From: Acinetobacter modestus
GTDB taxonomy: Bacteria; Pseudomonadota; Gammaproteobacteria; Pseudomonadales; Moraxellaceae
Length of the DNA stretch: 64,000 nt
Direction: 5' to 3'
Assembly (NCBI RefSeq): GCF_014636095.1
Contig: NZ_BMDV01000006.1
Location: forward strand, 1 to 64,000
Numbering within the stretch: position 1 is the stretch's first letter; each line of letters opens with the position of its first letter. A program made the position numbers and the translations under genes. A model generated the notes under the pieces. It was not told the DNA's origin, did not search any database, and was given only the letters and a program-made list of their open reading frames with translations. Shown here one piece after another: positions 10,336 to 18,380 of this stretch.

Positions 10336-10851
10336 ATGAAATTATTCGAATCATTCCACGCTATTCCCTCTGTACTCATATCATTTCTCATTGTTTTTCT
10401 TAACATGAATGAATTTAAATGGCGTGGCTTAACTGATGGCGAAGTTGCTCTCGCTCAATCTGTATTCGGTGATCTGATTGATTATCATGCAGTAAAAATC
10501 TTTAACATTCCGTATTTACCGTGGCAACCATTGAATATTTTTATGGCACCAAACGGCAATCTATTTGTACATAAACAACATTTTTACCAAGATTACTCAA
10601 AATGTTCATTAGATCTTCAGGCAATTTTTATTCATGAACTCGCCCACATCTTGCAATTTCAGCAAAAAACCAATGTCATCTTAAAAGGAATGTTGTTACA
10701 GACAGGCTACTATCTTAGTTTTAAAAAGTATAATCCTTATCATTATCGCTTTATTCAAACCAAGGCTTTCACCAGTTACAACATTGAACAACAAGGTGAT
10801 ATTGCACGAGATATTTTTTTAAAGAAAATTCCAAATATTATTTTGAACTAA
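10336..10851 (+). CDS. Small protein with HExxH zinc site (vgr-related family)
   Basis: The 171-residue protein carries HELAH (His100, Glu101, His104) within IFIHELAHILQFQQ, a zinc-binding HExxH motif. It also has RGLTDGEVALAQSVFGDLIDY followed by VKIFN, which resembles the segment found in proteins annotated as vgr-related or DUF4157-like. Such proteins may be zinc peptidases or structural relatives that have lost activity. No VgrG or other type VI secretion gene is nearby. I chose the ATG at 10336; a TTG 15 bases earlier is possible. No signal peptide is obvious. Confidence 0.7.
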   Translation: MKLFESFHAIPSVLISFLIVFLNMNEFKWRGLTDGEVALAQSVFGDLIDYHAVKIFNIPYLPWQPLNIFMAPNGNLFVHKQHFYQDYSKCSLDLQAIFIHELAHILQFQQKTNVILKGMLLQTGYYLSFKKYNPYHYRFIQTKAFTSYNIEQQGDIARDIFLKKIPNIILN

Positions 10852-10854
10852 TAA

Positions 10855-10886
10855 AAAAGCCCTGTGAAATAAATGACAGGGCTTTT
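10855..10886 (+). terminator. Terminator after the HELAH gene
   Basis: AAAAGCCCTGT (10855-10865) pairs perfectly with ACAGGGCTTTT (10876-10886) around a 10-base loop. A-runs and T-runs on both sides let it act in both directions, so it can also end the small-peptide transcript coming from the right. Confidence 0.85.
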
Positions 10887-10909
10887 AAGTTAGAAATTCG
10901 CAATCTGCT

Positions 10910-11080
10910 TTATGCAACAGAACCTTTGCGCATTTTAGATTTAAGTTCATGGCGGGTGTCCATATTCGTCGTAAAATCCGTATCTTTGCGTATATCATCC
11001 ATGATAATTGTACCAATACGCCCCACACTAATTGCCAATCCAAAAGCAATTACTGGAAATAAAATTGTTGAAATCATCAT
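10910..11080 (-). CDS. Small membrane protein, VGRIGT family, copy 3 (56 aa)
   Basis: A short frame starting at tandem ATG codons (11080 and 11077), preceded by AAGAGG. The first 20 residues form one hydrophobic helix (MMISTILFPVIAFGLAISVG), followed by RIGTIIMDD and a charged 27-residue tail with several Lys and Arg. The segment FP-VIAFGLA-VGRIGT is shared with the two smaller frames upstream at 11135-11227 and 11269-11367, so all three are paralogues. The tail is unique to this copy. Function unknown; a single-pass inner-membrane peptide is inferred. Confidence 0.72.
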   Translation of the reverse strand: MMISTILFPVIAFGLAISVGRIGTIIMDDIRKDTDFTTNMDTRHELKSKMRKGSVA

Positions 11081-11134
11081 CACTCTAACCTCTTGAATAT
11101 AAGAAATTCTTAACTGACTGATTAAATCTAAAGT

Positions 11135-11227
11135 TTATTTGTCTTGCTCTTGAAACATCACAGTACCAATGCGACCCACAACGACAGCTAAACCAAATGC
11201 AACTACAGGCAATAATAAAACTGACAT
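11135..11227 (-). CDS. Small membrane peptide, VGRIGT family, copy 2 (30 aa)
   Basis: A 30-residue frame, MSVLLLPVVAFGLAVVVGRI then GTVMFQEQDK. It has one hydrophobic helix and a short polar tail. The start codon at 11227 has AGAGGTAACG ahead of it, identical to that of the next copy, and the coding sequence is nearly identical in DNA to 11269-11367. The differences I see between the two copies are mostly silent, which argues that the peptide is translated and under selection. Too short for most gene callers. Function unknown. Confidence 0.7.
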   Translation of the reverse strand: MSVLLLPVVAFGLAVVVGRIGTVMFQEQDK

Positions 11228-11268
11228 ATTCGTTACCTCTTCAATTATCAATAAATATCTATTTACAA

Positions 11269-11367
11269 TTAGGCTTGTTTGTCTTGCTCTTGGAACATTA
11301 CGGTACCAATACGACCCACAACGACAGCCAAACCAAATGCAACTACGGGAAATAATAAAACTGACAT
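11269..11367 (-). CDS. Small membrane peptide, VGRIGT family, copy 1 (32 aa)
   Basis: A 32-residue frame, MSVLLFPVVAFGLAVVVGRI then GTVMFQEQDKQA, first of three tandem paralogues. A ribosome binding site AGAGGTAACG precedes the ATG at 11367. A promoter with two operator-like sites lies 76-104 bases upstream (11443-11471). The small size, single helix and Gly-Arg at the membrane edge recall regulatory peptides that bind larger membrane enzymes, but no partner is indicated by the sequence. Toxin action is a possible alternative. Confidence 0.7.
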   Translation of the reverse strand: MSVLLFPVVAFGLAVVVGRIGTVMFQEQDKQA

Positions 11368-11415
11368 ATTCGTTACCTCTTTTTGTATGTTACTCACATA
11401 CTTGATTTAAATTAC

Positions 11416-11433
11416 AGTGTACATATGTTCACA
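11416..11433. promoter_or_regulatory. Operator-like inverted repeat, proximal site
   Basis: The 18-bp site AGTGTACATATGTTCACA matches its own reverse complement at 14 of 18 positions. It lies just downstream of the -10 box at 11443-11448, where a bound repressor would block initiation. It has the same layout as the site at 11451-11468. The AGTG-nAC-n4-GTn-CACT pattern resembles sites of DesT/FabR-type TetR regulators of fatty-acid genes; that link is an inference. Confidence 0.6.
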
Positions 11434-11442
11434 TTAATTAGG

Positions 11443-11471
11443 ATAATAGCAGTGCACAAATGTACACTCAA
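11443..11471 (-). promoter_or_regulatory. Promoter of the small-peptide cluster
   Basis: On the minus strand -35 TTGAGT (11466-11471) and -10 TATTAT (11443-11448) are separated by 17 bases. It precedes the three VGRIGT peptides, with a leader of about 70 bases. The operator-like repeat at 11451-11468 fills the spacer. Confidence 0.65.
11451..11468. promoter_or_regulatory. Operator-like inverted repeat, between -35 and -10
   Basis: The site AGTGCACAAATGTACACT matches its own reverse complement at 14 of 18 positions. It occupies the spacer of the promoter at 11443-11471. Its centre is 35 bases from that of the 11416-11433 site, between three and four helical turns, so two dimers would lie at different angles on the helix. 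Confidence 0.6.
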
Positions 11472-11870
11472 GCAATAAATAGATTTACCCGACGAATGGT
11501 ATAAAAAACAATCAAAAAACATAAGACATTGAATTTATTTATTTTTAAAATAATAAACCACTCAATAAATTAATCTTTTTTGCGAATTTTATTGGTGATT
11601 GAATAGGTCTAGCGTATAAAAAAATCTGTATTTGCTGTAATTAATCTGTCACCAGAGTATGAAAAGATGAAATGAAAAATTATACAAAAGCACTAAATTT
11701 TGAAATTTTTGCCTAATAGATTGATATGGATAACTTCAAATACACAGATTGATCCATAGATCTTCGTATTTTATACAGAAAAACTTGTTATTTTTACGCA
11801 GAAAAATGTGCATTTAGTATATATTAGTGAACTTGTCATTTTTCTTTAAGATGCAGAATGTTTAGCACCA

Positions 11871-11925
11871 TGATATACAAACGTTTTTAAAACTATACTT
11901 ATATAAATCAAAATCTTGTATATCA
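11871..11925. promoter_or_regulatory. Inverted repeat upstream of nadE
   Basis: TGATATACAA (11871-11880) and its exact inverted copy TTGTATATCA (11916-11925) are separated by 35 bases and end 30 bases before the nadE start. They may be paired regulator sites or the base of a leader stem. The rest of the 588-base gap from 11368 shows only AT-rich sequence besides the small-peptide promoter. I cannot name a regulator. Confidence 0.45.
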
Positions 11926-11955
11926 GCACTTGTTAAGACTTAGGATTAGGTTTGA

Positions 11956-13581
11956 ATGAAAAATTTTAAAATTGCCCTTGCTCAATTTTCTCCGCATATT
12001 GGCAATATTGACGCAAATACTCAAAAGATGGTTGAGCAAGCAAATTTAGCGAAACAACAACAGGCTGATCTGATCATCTTCCCTGAACTTTCTACGCTAG
12101 GTTACCCAGCTGAAGACTTATTACTTCGCCCGAATTTACAAAAACGCACTCAAAAAGCGTTCGCTCAATTAAGTGAAGTAAAAGATATCGTCATGGTATT
12201 CGGTTTCGTACATCAAACTGAAGATGGTCACCGTTACAACTCAGCCGCAGTGATTAAAGATGGGCAAGTTTTAGGAATATACAACAAACAGAACTTACCA
12301 AATTATGGCGTATTTGACGAAAAACGTTATTTCCAAGATGGCCATCAACATCTCGTTTTTGAGTATTTAGGTCATAAGTTTGGTGTGCTGATTTGTGAAG
12401 ATGTTTGGTCACTGAATACCGTCAAACAACTTAGCCAACTGAATGTTGAAACTGTGCTTGTCTTAAATGCTTCTCCGTATGAAGTTGGCAAACCGCAGCA
12501 TCGCATCCAAACATTAAATGAACTCGCAAAACAACTGAATCTGAATATTGTTTATGTCAATCAAGTGGGTGGACAGGACGATCTTATTTTTGACGGGTCA
12601 AGTTTTGTTAGTAACAAAAATGGCGAACTTGCATTACAAGCACCAAGTTTTCAAGAATCTGTTTATGTGACTGAATATGATGCAGAGCAAAAACAGTTTA
12701 AAACTGCTAATGCCATCCCAACTTTAGATACTTTTGCCGAAATCTATCAAGCATTGGTCATGGCAACACGTGACTACGTGCAACGCTCAGGATTCCCAGG
12801 TGTGATCTTGGGCTTATCAGGTGGAATCGATTCAGCCTTGACACTTGCTATTGCTGTTGATGCGATTGGTGCTGATAAAGTACAAGCCGTGATGATGCCT
12901 TATACTTACACCTCTCAAATGAGTGTAGAAGATGCAACAGAACAAGCACGTCGTATGGGTGTAACGTTCGGTATTGCAGAGATTCACCCAATCGTTAATA
13001 GCTTCATGCAGACCCTATTCCCGTTCTTTGGCAATACGCCAGCGGATGCAACGGAAGAAAACTTACAAGCGCGTACCCGTGGTACGCTGCTCATGGGTTT
13101 ATCAAATAAGTTTGGCAACCTTGTACTTTCAACAGGTAACAAGTCTGAAATTTCAGTCGGTTATTGCACACTGTATGGTGATATGGTCGGTGGCTTTTCT
13201 GTATTAAAAGATGTCTATAAAACTATCGTCTTCGAATTAGCAAAATACCGTAATACATTAAGTGAAACACCTGTGATCCCTGAGCGTGTCATTACTCGCC
13301 CACCTTCAGCAGAGCTGCGTCCTGATCAAACAGACCAAGACTCTTTACCTGCTTATGATGTACTTGATGCAATTCTGTACGCTTATATCGAAGAAGATCT
13401 TAGCCAAGCAGACATAATTGCAAAAGGCTACGAAGCTGAAGTGGTTGAAAAAGTAATACGCTTAGTTGATCGTAATGAATACAAGCGTCGTCAGGGTGCA
13501 ATTGGCCCACGTATTAGTTCACGTGCTTTCAGTCGCGAACGACGCTACCCTATCGTCAATGGATGGACCGCGAATGACTGA
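11956..13581 (+). CDS. nadE: Glutamine-dependent NAD(+) synthetase
   Basis: Converts nicotinate adenine dinucleotide to NAD using ATP and ammonia from glutamine. The 541 residues hold an N-terminal nitrilase-type glutaminase domain with the Glu44, Lys111, Cys147 triad (FPELSTLGYP, YNKQNLPNY, LICEDVW) and a C-terminal synthetase domain with the P-loop SGGIDSA from residue 288. Both active sites appear intact, so it can use glutamine directly. It overlaps the next gene by 8 bases, which implies cotranslation. Confidence 0.96.
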   Translation: MKNFKIALAQFSPHIGNIDANTQKMVEQANLAKQQQADLIIFPELSTLGYPAEDLLLRPNLQKRTQKAFAQLSEVKDIVMVFGFVHQTEDGHRYNSAAVIKDGQVLGIYNKQNLPNYGVFDEKRYFQDGHQHLVFEYLGHKFGVLICEDVWSLNTVKQLSQLNVETVLVLNASPYEVGKPQHRIQTLNELAKQLNLNIVYVNQVGGQDDLIFDGSSFVSNKNGELALQAPSFQESVYVTEYDAEQKQFKTANAIPTLDTFAEIYQALVMATRDYVQRSGFPGVILGLSGGIDSALTLAIAVDAIGADKVQAVMMPYTYTSQMSVEDATEQARRMGVTFGIAEIHPIVNSFMQTLFPFFGNTPADATEENLQARTRGTLLMGLSNKFGNLVLSTGNKSEISVGYCTLYGDMVGGFSVLKDVYKTIVFELAKYRNTLSETPVIPERVITRPPSAELRPDQTDQDSLPAYDVLDAILYAYIEEDLSQADIIAKGYEAEVVEKVIRLVDRNEYKRRQGAIGPRISSRAFSRERRYPIVNGWTAND

Positions 13582-14605
13582 AAAAATTGTTTCTGAAAAG
13601 TCACAATTACTTGCTCAAGCACTTATGCTTGAGCAAGTGGCATTTTATAAAAATCAGCTTACTACACAGCTTTCTCCTGAGTTCTTTCAGCAGTTTATTC
13701 AGTTGTTTCTACAACATGCACCAAATATCAAACTGAAAGAAGTAATAGAGCTTGAACAAATCCAAGCTGTTGTTAAGCGTTATGCCTTTGAAATGCAGCT
13801 TGGTGCTGGACTGTTAGAGTTTATTGGTGAAATTGCTCAACGCTTGCATGTTTTTTCTTTGCAGTCTTCAGCACATTTAGAAGATGTTTTTTCGGATCAC
13901 CAATTTGAAATGTGGTTATCTAAATTTCTCGAATTAGAAAATATTCGACATTATTTAAACCACTTCTTGAAAGAAAGTCCTTCAATTCAGCAATTATGCC
14001 AATATATTGCAACCACAACTTTACAAAATAGATTACCAAAATTATTTTCACAATCTGACGAAGAACAAATTTCTGAAAGCAAATATCAGTGGCAGCAGAA
14101 ACTAAAGACTTTTTCACATCGTCAACAACAACGCATTGAACAGAAAATCGAAGAAAGTATTGCTCGCTTTATCCAAGAACAACTTGCCGATTTAAGCTTA
14201 CTTTCAAACGATGATTTAGAGAGTCTGGCGCGTAATATTTGGGAAGATAATAAAGCTAAACCTTTATCTGAATATACCAAACAAGTCACACCTCTGGATG
14301 TTGAAGAATTCTTTGTAATGATTTATGAATACTGGAAAGAGCTACGCCAGTCTTCCTATATTCAAGATCTGATTCTATACGGAGTAAAAGTCTTTTACGA
14401 TTTTTATGAAGACGAAAGTTTAGAGGATGTATTTGCTGCTATCGGAATTGAAGAATCGGATCTTCAAAATGAAGCTGTACGTTTTTATCCTAAAGTCGTT
14501 GTAGCCTTAGATGAACATGGTGTATTAGAACCTATTATCACCATGATCGTAAAACCTTTTTATGAAAGTCATCAAACTCTAGCGACGATTGAAAAGCATT
14601 TATAA
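13574..14605 (+). CDS. Hypothetical protein coupled to nadE
   Basis: I do not recognise this 343-residue protein. It is mostly helical, acidic and soluble by appearance, with Gln and Glu-rich helices around residues 150-220 that may form coiled coil (FSHRQQQRIEQKIEESIARF). No catalytic motif is visible. The start is the ATG at 13574, which overlaps the end of nadE by 8 bases; a longer frame starting at 13466 would run far into nadE. The tight overlap suggests the protein is made together with NadE. Confidence 0.8.
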   Translation: MTEKIVSEKSQLLAQALMLEQVAFYKNQLTTQLSPEFFQQFIQLFLQHAPNIKLKEVIELEQIQAVVKRYAFEMQLGAGLLEFIGEIAQRLHVFSLQSSAHLEDVFSDHQFEMWLSKFLELENIRHYLNHFLKESPSIQQLCQYIATTTLQNRLPKLFSQSDEEQISESKYQWQQKLKTFSHRQQQRIEQKIEESIARFIQEQLADLSLLSNDDLESLARNIWEDNKAKPLSEYTKQVTPLDVEEFFVMIYEYWKELRQSSYIQDLILYGVKVFYDFYEDESLEDVFAAIGIEESDLQNEAVRFYPKVVVALDEHGVLEPIITMIVKPFYESHQTLATIEKHL

Positions 14606-14622
14606 TTTTTATTTTTTCTGCT

Positions 14623-14653
14623 GAGATATATTGAGACTAAATCAATATATCTC
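14623..14653 (+). terminator. Terminator-like hairpin after the nadE operon
   Basis: GAGATATATTGA (14623-14634) pairs perfectly with TCAATATATCTC (14642-14653), followed by TTTAATTTT. The stem is AT-rich and thus weaker than the second hairpin at 14695-14717. Confidence 0.6.
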
Positions 14654-14694
14654 TTTAATTTTCTAATTCAATCACATTAAAGCTAATCAACTGA

Positions 14695-14717
14695 AGCCAT
14701 CAGAAAATCTGATGGCT
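14695..14717 (+). terminator. Second terminator after the nadE operon
   Basis: AGCCATCAGA (14695-14704) and TCTGATGGCT (14708-14717) form a perfect 10-bp stem with a 3-base loop, followed by ATTCTTTTTT. It is a stronger stop than the hairpin before it. Confidence 0.8.
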
Positions 14718-14798
14718 ATTCTTTTTTACCTTAAATCTATAAATAATATTCAGTTGATACAGGATAAGTTGAGTAGCCAATAAAAGCACATAAAAAAA

Positions 14799-14816
14799 AC
14801 CACGCAGGAGCGTGGT
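14799..14816 (-). terminator. Terminator of tRNA-Met copy 2
   Basis: ACCACGC and GCGTGGT form a 7-bp stem around AGGA; on the minus strand it is followed by a T-run (the A-run 14792-14799 on the plus strand). It lies 8 bases past the tRNA at 14825-14901. Confidence 0.8.
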
Positions 14817-14824
14817 CTATAAAA

Positions 14825-14901
14825 TGGTGGCTATGACGAGACTTGAACTTGTGACCCCCGCATTATGAGTGCGGTGCTCTAACCAACTGAGCTACATAGC
14901 C
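14825..14901 (-). tRNA. tRNA-Met (CAT), elongator, copy 2
   Basis: The minus strand reads GGCTATGTAGCTCAGTTGGT at its 5' end, with anticodon loop CTCATAA (anticodon CAT), T-loop TTCAAGT and acceptor end CATAGCC-A-CCA; the CCA is encoded. The 7-bp acceptor stem is perfect. The first base pair G-C and the body match elongator rather than initiator tRNA-Met. Near-identical to the gene at 15097-15173. Confidence 0.93.
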
Positions 14902-15068
14902 GTAAACTGTGTGCGCATTATCTAGTGTTCTATACAACAGGTCAAGTGTATGGCATTGAAAACATGAAACATATGAACAGTTTTTGTGCTTTTAATTTTT
15001 ATTTGATTACTTTTCAACAAATCTTCTCTCAAACAGAAAAATTAATTAAAAAAAGTTCAAATAAAAAA

Positions 15069-15090
15069 AGACCACGCAGGAGCGTGGTCT
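15069..15090 (-). terminator. Terminator of tRNA-Met copy 1
   Basis: AGACCACGC (15069-15077) and GCGTGGTCT (15082-15090) form a 9-bp stem with a T-run after it on the minus strand. It is the same hairpin as at 14799-14816, copied with the tRNA. Confidence 0.8.
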
Positions 15091-15096
15091 ATAAAA

Positions 15097-15173
15097 TGGT
15101 GGCTATGACGAGACTTGAACTTGTGACCCCCGCATTATGAGTGCGGTGCTCTAACCAACTGAGCTACATAGCC
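15097..15173 (-). tRNA. tRNA-Met (CAT), elongator, copy 1
   Basis: Same 77-base sequence and cloverleaf as the gene at 14825-14901, with CAT anticodon and encoded CCA. The duplicated unit includes the terminator downstream, while the 195 bases between the two tRNAs are not duplicated. Confidence 0.93.
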
Positions 15174-15240
15174 GAAAACTGTGGGCGCATTATCTTAACT
15201 TTCAATACACACGTCAAGCACAATTTCAAAAAATTTGAGA

Positions 15241-15595
<355 letters not shown>

Positions 15596-15616
15596 GCATA
15601 TTATCAAAGTTAGAAA

Positions 15617-15880
15617 TTAATTGCTCGCATTTTTTTGTGCAGTTAATTTTTTATATTTTGCCATCAACTCATCTTGTGACTCGACATGCTGAGGATCAAG
15701 CGGAATACAATCAACTGGACAAAATAACTGACACTGTGGCTGATCATGATGCCCAATGCACTCTGTACAAAGTGCAGGGTTAATTTCATAAATCAATTCC
15801 CCCATATAAATGGCTTCATTGGGGCATACTGGCTCACAAACATCACAGTTAATGCATTCATCAGTAATATAAAGAGACAT
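15617..15880 (-). CDS. yfhL: YfhL-family 2[4Fe-4S] ferredoxin
   Basis: A small electron carrier of 87 residues. Two cluster-binding sets are visible: Cys9, Cys12, Cys15, Cys19 and Cys38, Cys41, Cys50, Cys54 with Cys58. The 8-residue insertion in the second motif (CTECIGHHDQPQC) marks the YfhL/Alvin type. The physiological partner is unknown. It starts directly after the coaD stop codon, an arrangement often seen in gammaproteobacteria, so the two are cotranscribed. Confidence 0.92.
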   Translation of the reverse strand: MSLYITDECINCDVCEPVCPNEAIYMGELIYEINPALCTECIGHHDQPQCQLFCPVDCIPLDPQHVESQDELMAKYKKLTAQKNASN

Positions 15881-16408
<528 letters not shown>

Positions 16409-16500
16409 TTAACAAATTTAGCTCTAAACGCGAAATTGCTAAACGATGGAAAAAGATTGCATTTTACGGCACAATATATGTAATTGTGGAAGTTTGAATT

Positions 16501-16977
16501 ATGGCGCAAGCAACAGTAGTAAAAAAACATAATGGTGGCACGATTGCTCAAAATAAAAGAGCGCGTCACGATTACTTTATCGAAGAAAAATTTGAAGCAG
16601 GCATGTCCCTCCAAGGTTGGGAGGTTAAGTCTTTACGTGCAGGTCGTATGACTCTGTCCGAAAGTTATGTCATTTTTAAAAATGGTGAAGCCTTCTTATT
16701 CGGTTCACAAATTCAGCCGTTATTATCGGCATCAACGCATGTGGTTCCTGAATCTACACGAACACGTAAGTTATTACTTTCTCGTCGCGAACTAGAAAAA
16801 CTTTTGGGTGCCGTCAATCAAAAAGGCTATTCATGTGTACCTTTAGCATGTTATTGGAAAGGTCATTTGGTTAAGCTAGAAATCGCACTTGTTAAAGGTA
16901 AGCAATTACACGACAAACGTGCAACTGAAAAAGACCGTGATTGGCAAAGAGATAAAGCACGAATGTTGCATAAGTAA
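16501..16977 (+). CDS. smpB: SsrA-binding protein SmpB
   Basis: SmpB binds tmRNA and brings it to stalled ribosomes. The 158-residue sequence has the conserved beta-barrel segments [20 protein letters not shown] and EVKSLRAGR, and a basic C-terminal tail ending [15 protein letters not shown], which is needed in the mRNA channel. The start is the ATG at 16501. The tmRNA gene itself is not in the window. The gene is the left border of the accessory block at 17.1-20.9 kb. Confidence 0.97.
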   Translation: MAQATVVKKHNGGTIAQNKRARHDYFIEEKFEAGMSLQGWEVKSLRAGRMTLSESYVIFKNGEAFLFGSQIQPLLSASTHVVPESTRTRKLLLSRRELEKLLGAVNQKGYSCVPLACYWKGHLVKLEIALVKGKQLHDKRATEKDRDWQRDKARMLHK

Positions 16978-16986
16978 GTCAAAAAA

Positions 16987-17011
16987 AGAGCTTTGTATAA
17001 AACAAAGCTCT
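16987..17011 (+). terminator. Bidirectional terminator after smpB
   Basis: AGAGCTTTGT and ACAAAGCTCT form a perfect 10-bp stem with a 5-base loop, an A-run before and TTTT after. It can end smpB from the left and the PLD-gene transcript from the right. Confidence 0.85.
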
Positions 17012-17081
17012 TTTGAACACAACGATTTACATAAATCATTCGAGAATGTAAAAAATCTGTGTAAATGCGTAAGGTCATAAA

Positions 17082-18353
17082 TTACTCGTCTTCGTCCCCA
17101 ATAGTATCAAGTTCGTGTGACATAAAATATTCAAAGACAGCATTAGGTCGTAAAGTATCTAACGATTCAAGGACACTATAAGCAGCAGCATTTTTTCTTT
17201 TCTTGCTTTGAATACGATTAACCAAATCTTTATAGACTATTTCAATATCATCCTTTTGAGATAAGTCGTAAGGCAATTCAAAATCATAGAATTTATGCCA
17301 TAACCTATATAATTTATCATGATCTTGTTCAAGTTTAGCAAGTTTATCTCGCACTTCCTGAATAGGGTCTTTACTTTCATCAGACTTATCAATAAACCCT
17401 TCTACTTTTAATCGTTCAAAAGTATCTATGATACGTTGCTGATGCTCTATTAACTGTTGGTCTATATTTTCACTAAGTGTTTCAAAAATTTTATTCGTCT
17501 GGATCTTAGCACCAATTTCATGGAGTAATGGTGATGGCAGCCAATGACCTAAATAAGTTTCAATCCCTCTACGTAATAAGCGATTAAATTGTTTTTCATC
17601 TGCTTCTTCATCTTTTTTTAAGTTAGAAAAATCAAAAAATTGGCGACTTATCGTTTCTGCATCTACAGCAAAACCTAAAGACCTGAGTACATCATTACCT
17701 ATCTCATTTTTTACCTTTTCCGATAATTTATACTTAATCGCAAAATACTGATTAAATGTTTCACTCCATTTGTGTACAAAGCGACCTTGTTGTAATAAGG
17801 CATATTTAAAAGTAAAATTGGCAGTTTTATACTCCTCTAACCTGTCTAATGTCTTAATATACTTGTCTTGAACTCCTTCTAAAGACAAAAACTGATTTAC
17901 AGTTTCAATATCATTTGTCATTAATAGGCTTTCATAATTACCACCACGATTAGCAAATAATCCCCCCTTAGAAAAGTTAGCAGAACCCATTACTAACAGA
18001 CCCGATTTTTCATCATGTGAAAGTAAAGTATAAGCTTTACTATGGAATAATGTTGGCGTATCAATCGCAATAATATCTAAACTGATATAATGGTCGAAGT
18101 AACTTTTTTGAAAATCTTGCAAGTGATTTAGCCCTATACGGATACATTCTCGCGCATCAATATATAATCGGACATCTGTCAATTTTATGTTATTCGATAC
18201 TTCTTCAATAAAATCTTTCACTTTTGCTAAATCATCTGCTAAATAGCAAGTGAAAATACTCAACTGATATTTTTTTCTAGCATCTATATTTGAACATAGT
18301 GCATCAACTAGACGACTAGATTTTTCCTTAGATATGTTAAAAAATACCTTCAT
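17082..18353 (-). CDS. PLD-fold (phospholipase D-like) protein of an accessory block
   Basis: A 423-residue protein with a phospholipase D-type N-terminal domain (about residues 1-160). The catalytic His104 and Lys106 are in FHSKAYTLL, followed by VMGSANFSKGG (from 122) and NYESL with Glu141, the usual second-strand motif of PLD nucleases. The Asp of the HKD motif is absent from its usual place, and only one motif is present, so activity would need a dimer. The rest (about 160-423) is helical and charged. PLD folds serve as nucleases in several phage-defence systems. It is the last gene of the minus-strand block led by the WYL regulator. Confidence 0.8.
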   Translation of the reverse strand: MKVFFNISKEKSSRLVDALCSNIDARKKYQLSIFTCYLADDLAKVKDFIEEVSNNIKLTDVRLYIDARECIRIGLNHLQDFQKSYFDHYISLDIIAIDTPTLFHSKAYTLLSHDEKSGLLVMGSANFSKGGLFANRGGNYESLLMTNDIETVNQFLSLEGVQDKYIKTLDRLEEYKTANFTFKYALLQQGRFVHKWSETFNQYFAIKYKLSEKVKNEIGNDVLRSLGFAVDAETISRQFFDFSNLKKDEEADEKQFNRLLRRGIETYLGHWLPSPLLHEIGAKIQTNKIFETLSENIDQQLIEHQQRIIDTFERLKVEGFIDKSDESKDPIQEVRDKLAKLEQDHDKLYRLWHKFYDFELPYDLSQKDDIEIVYKDLVNRIQSKKRKNAAAYSVLESLDTLRPNAVFEYFMSHELDTIGDEDE

Positions 18354-18380
18354 GCTCCCCCCTAGATTTAATTTACAAAC

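Noticed and set aside
16978..17081. tmRNA gene next to smpB
   Set aside because: No tmRNA acceptor stem or tag-peptide frame is visible; the gap holds only a terminator.
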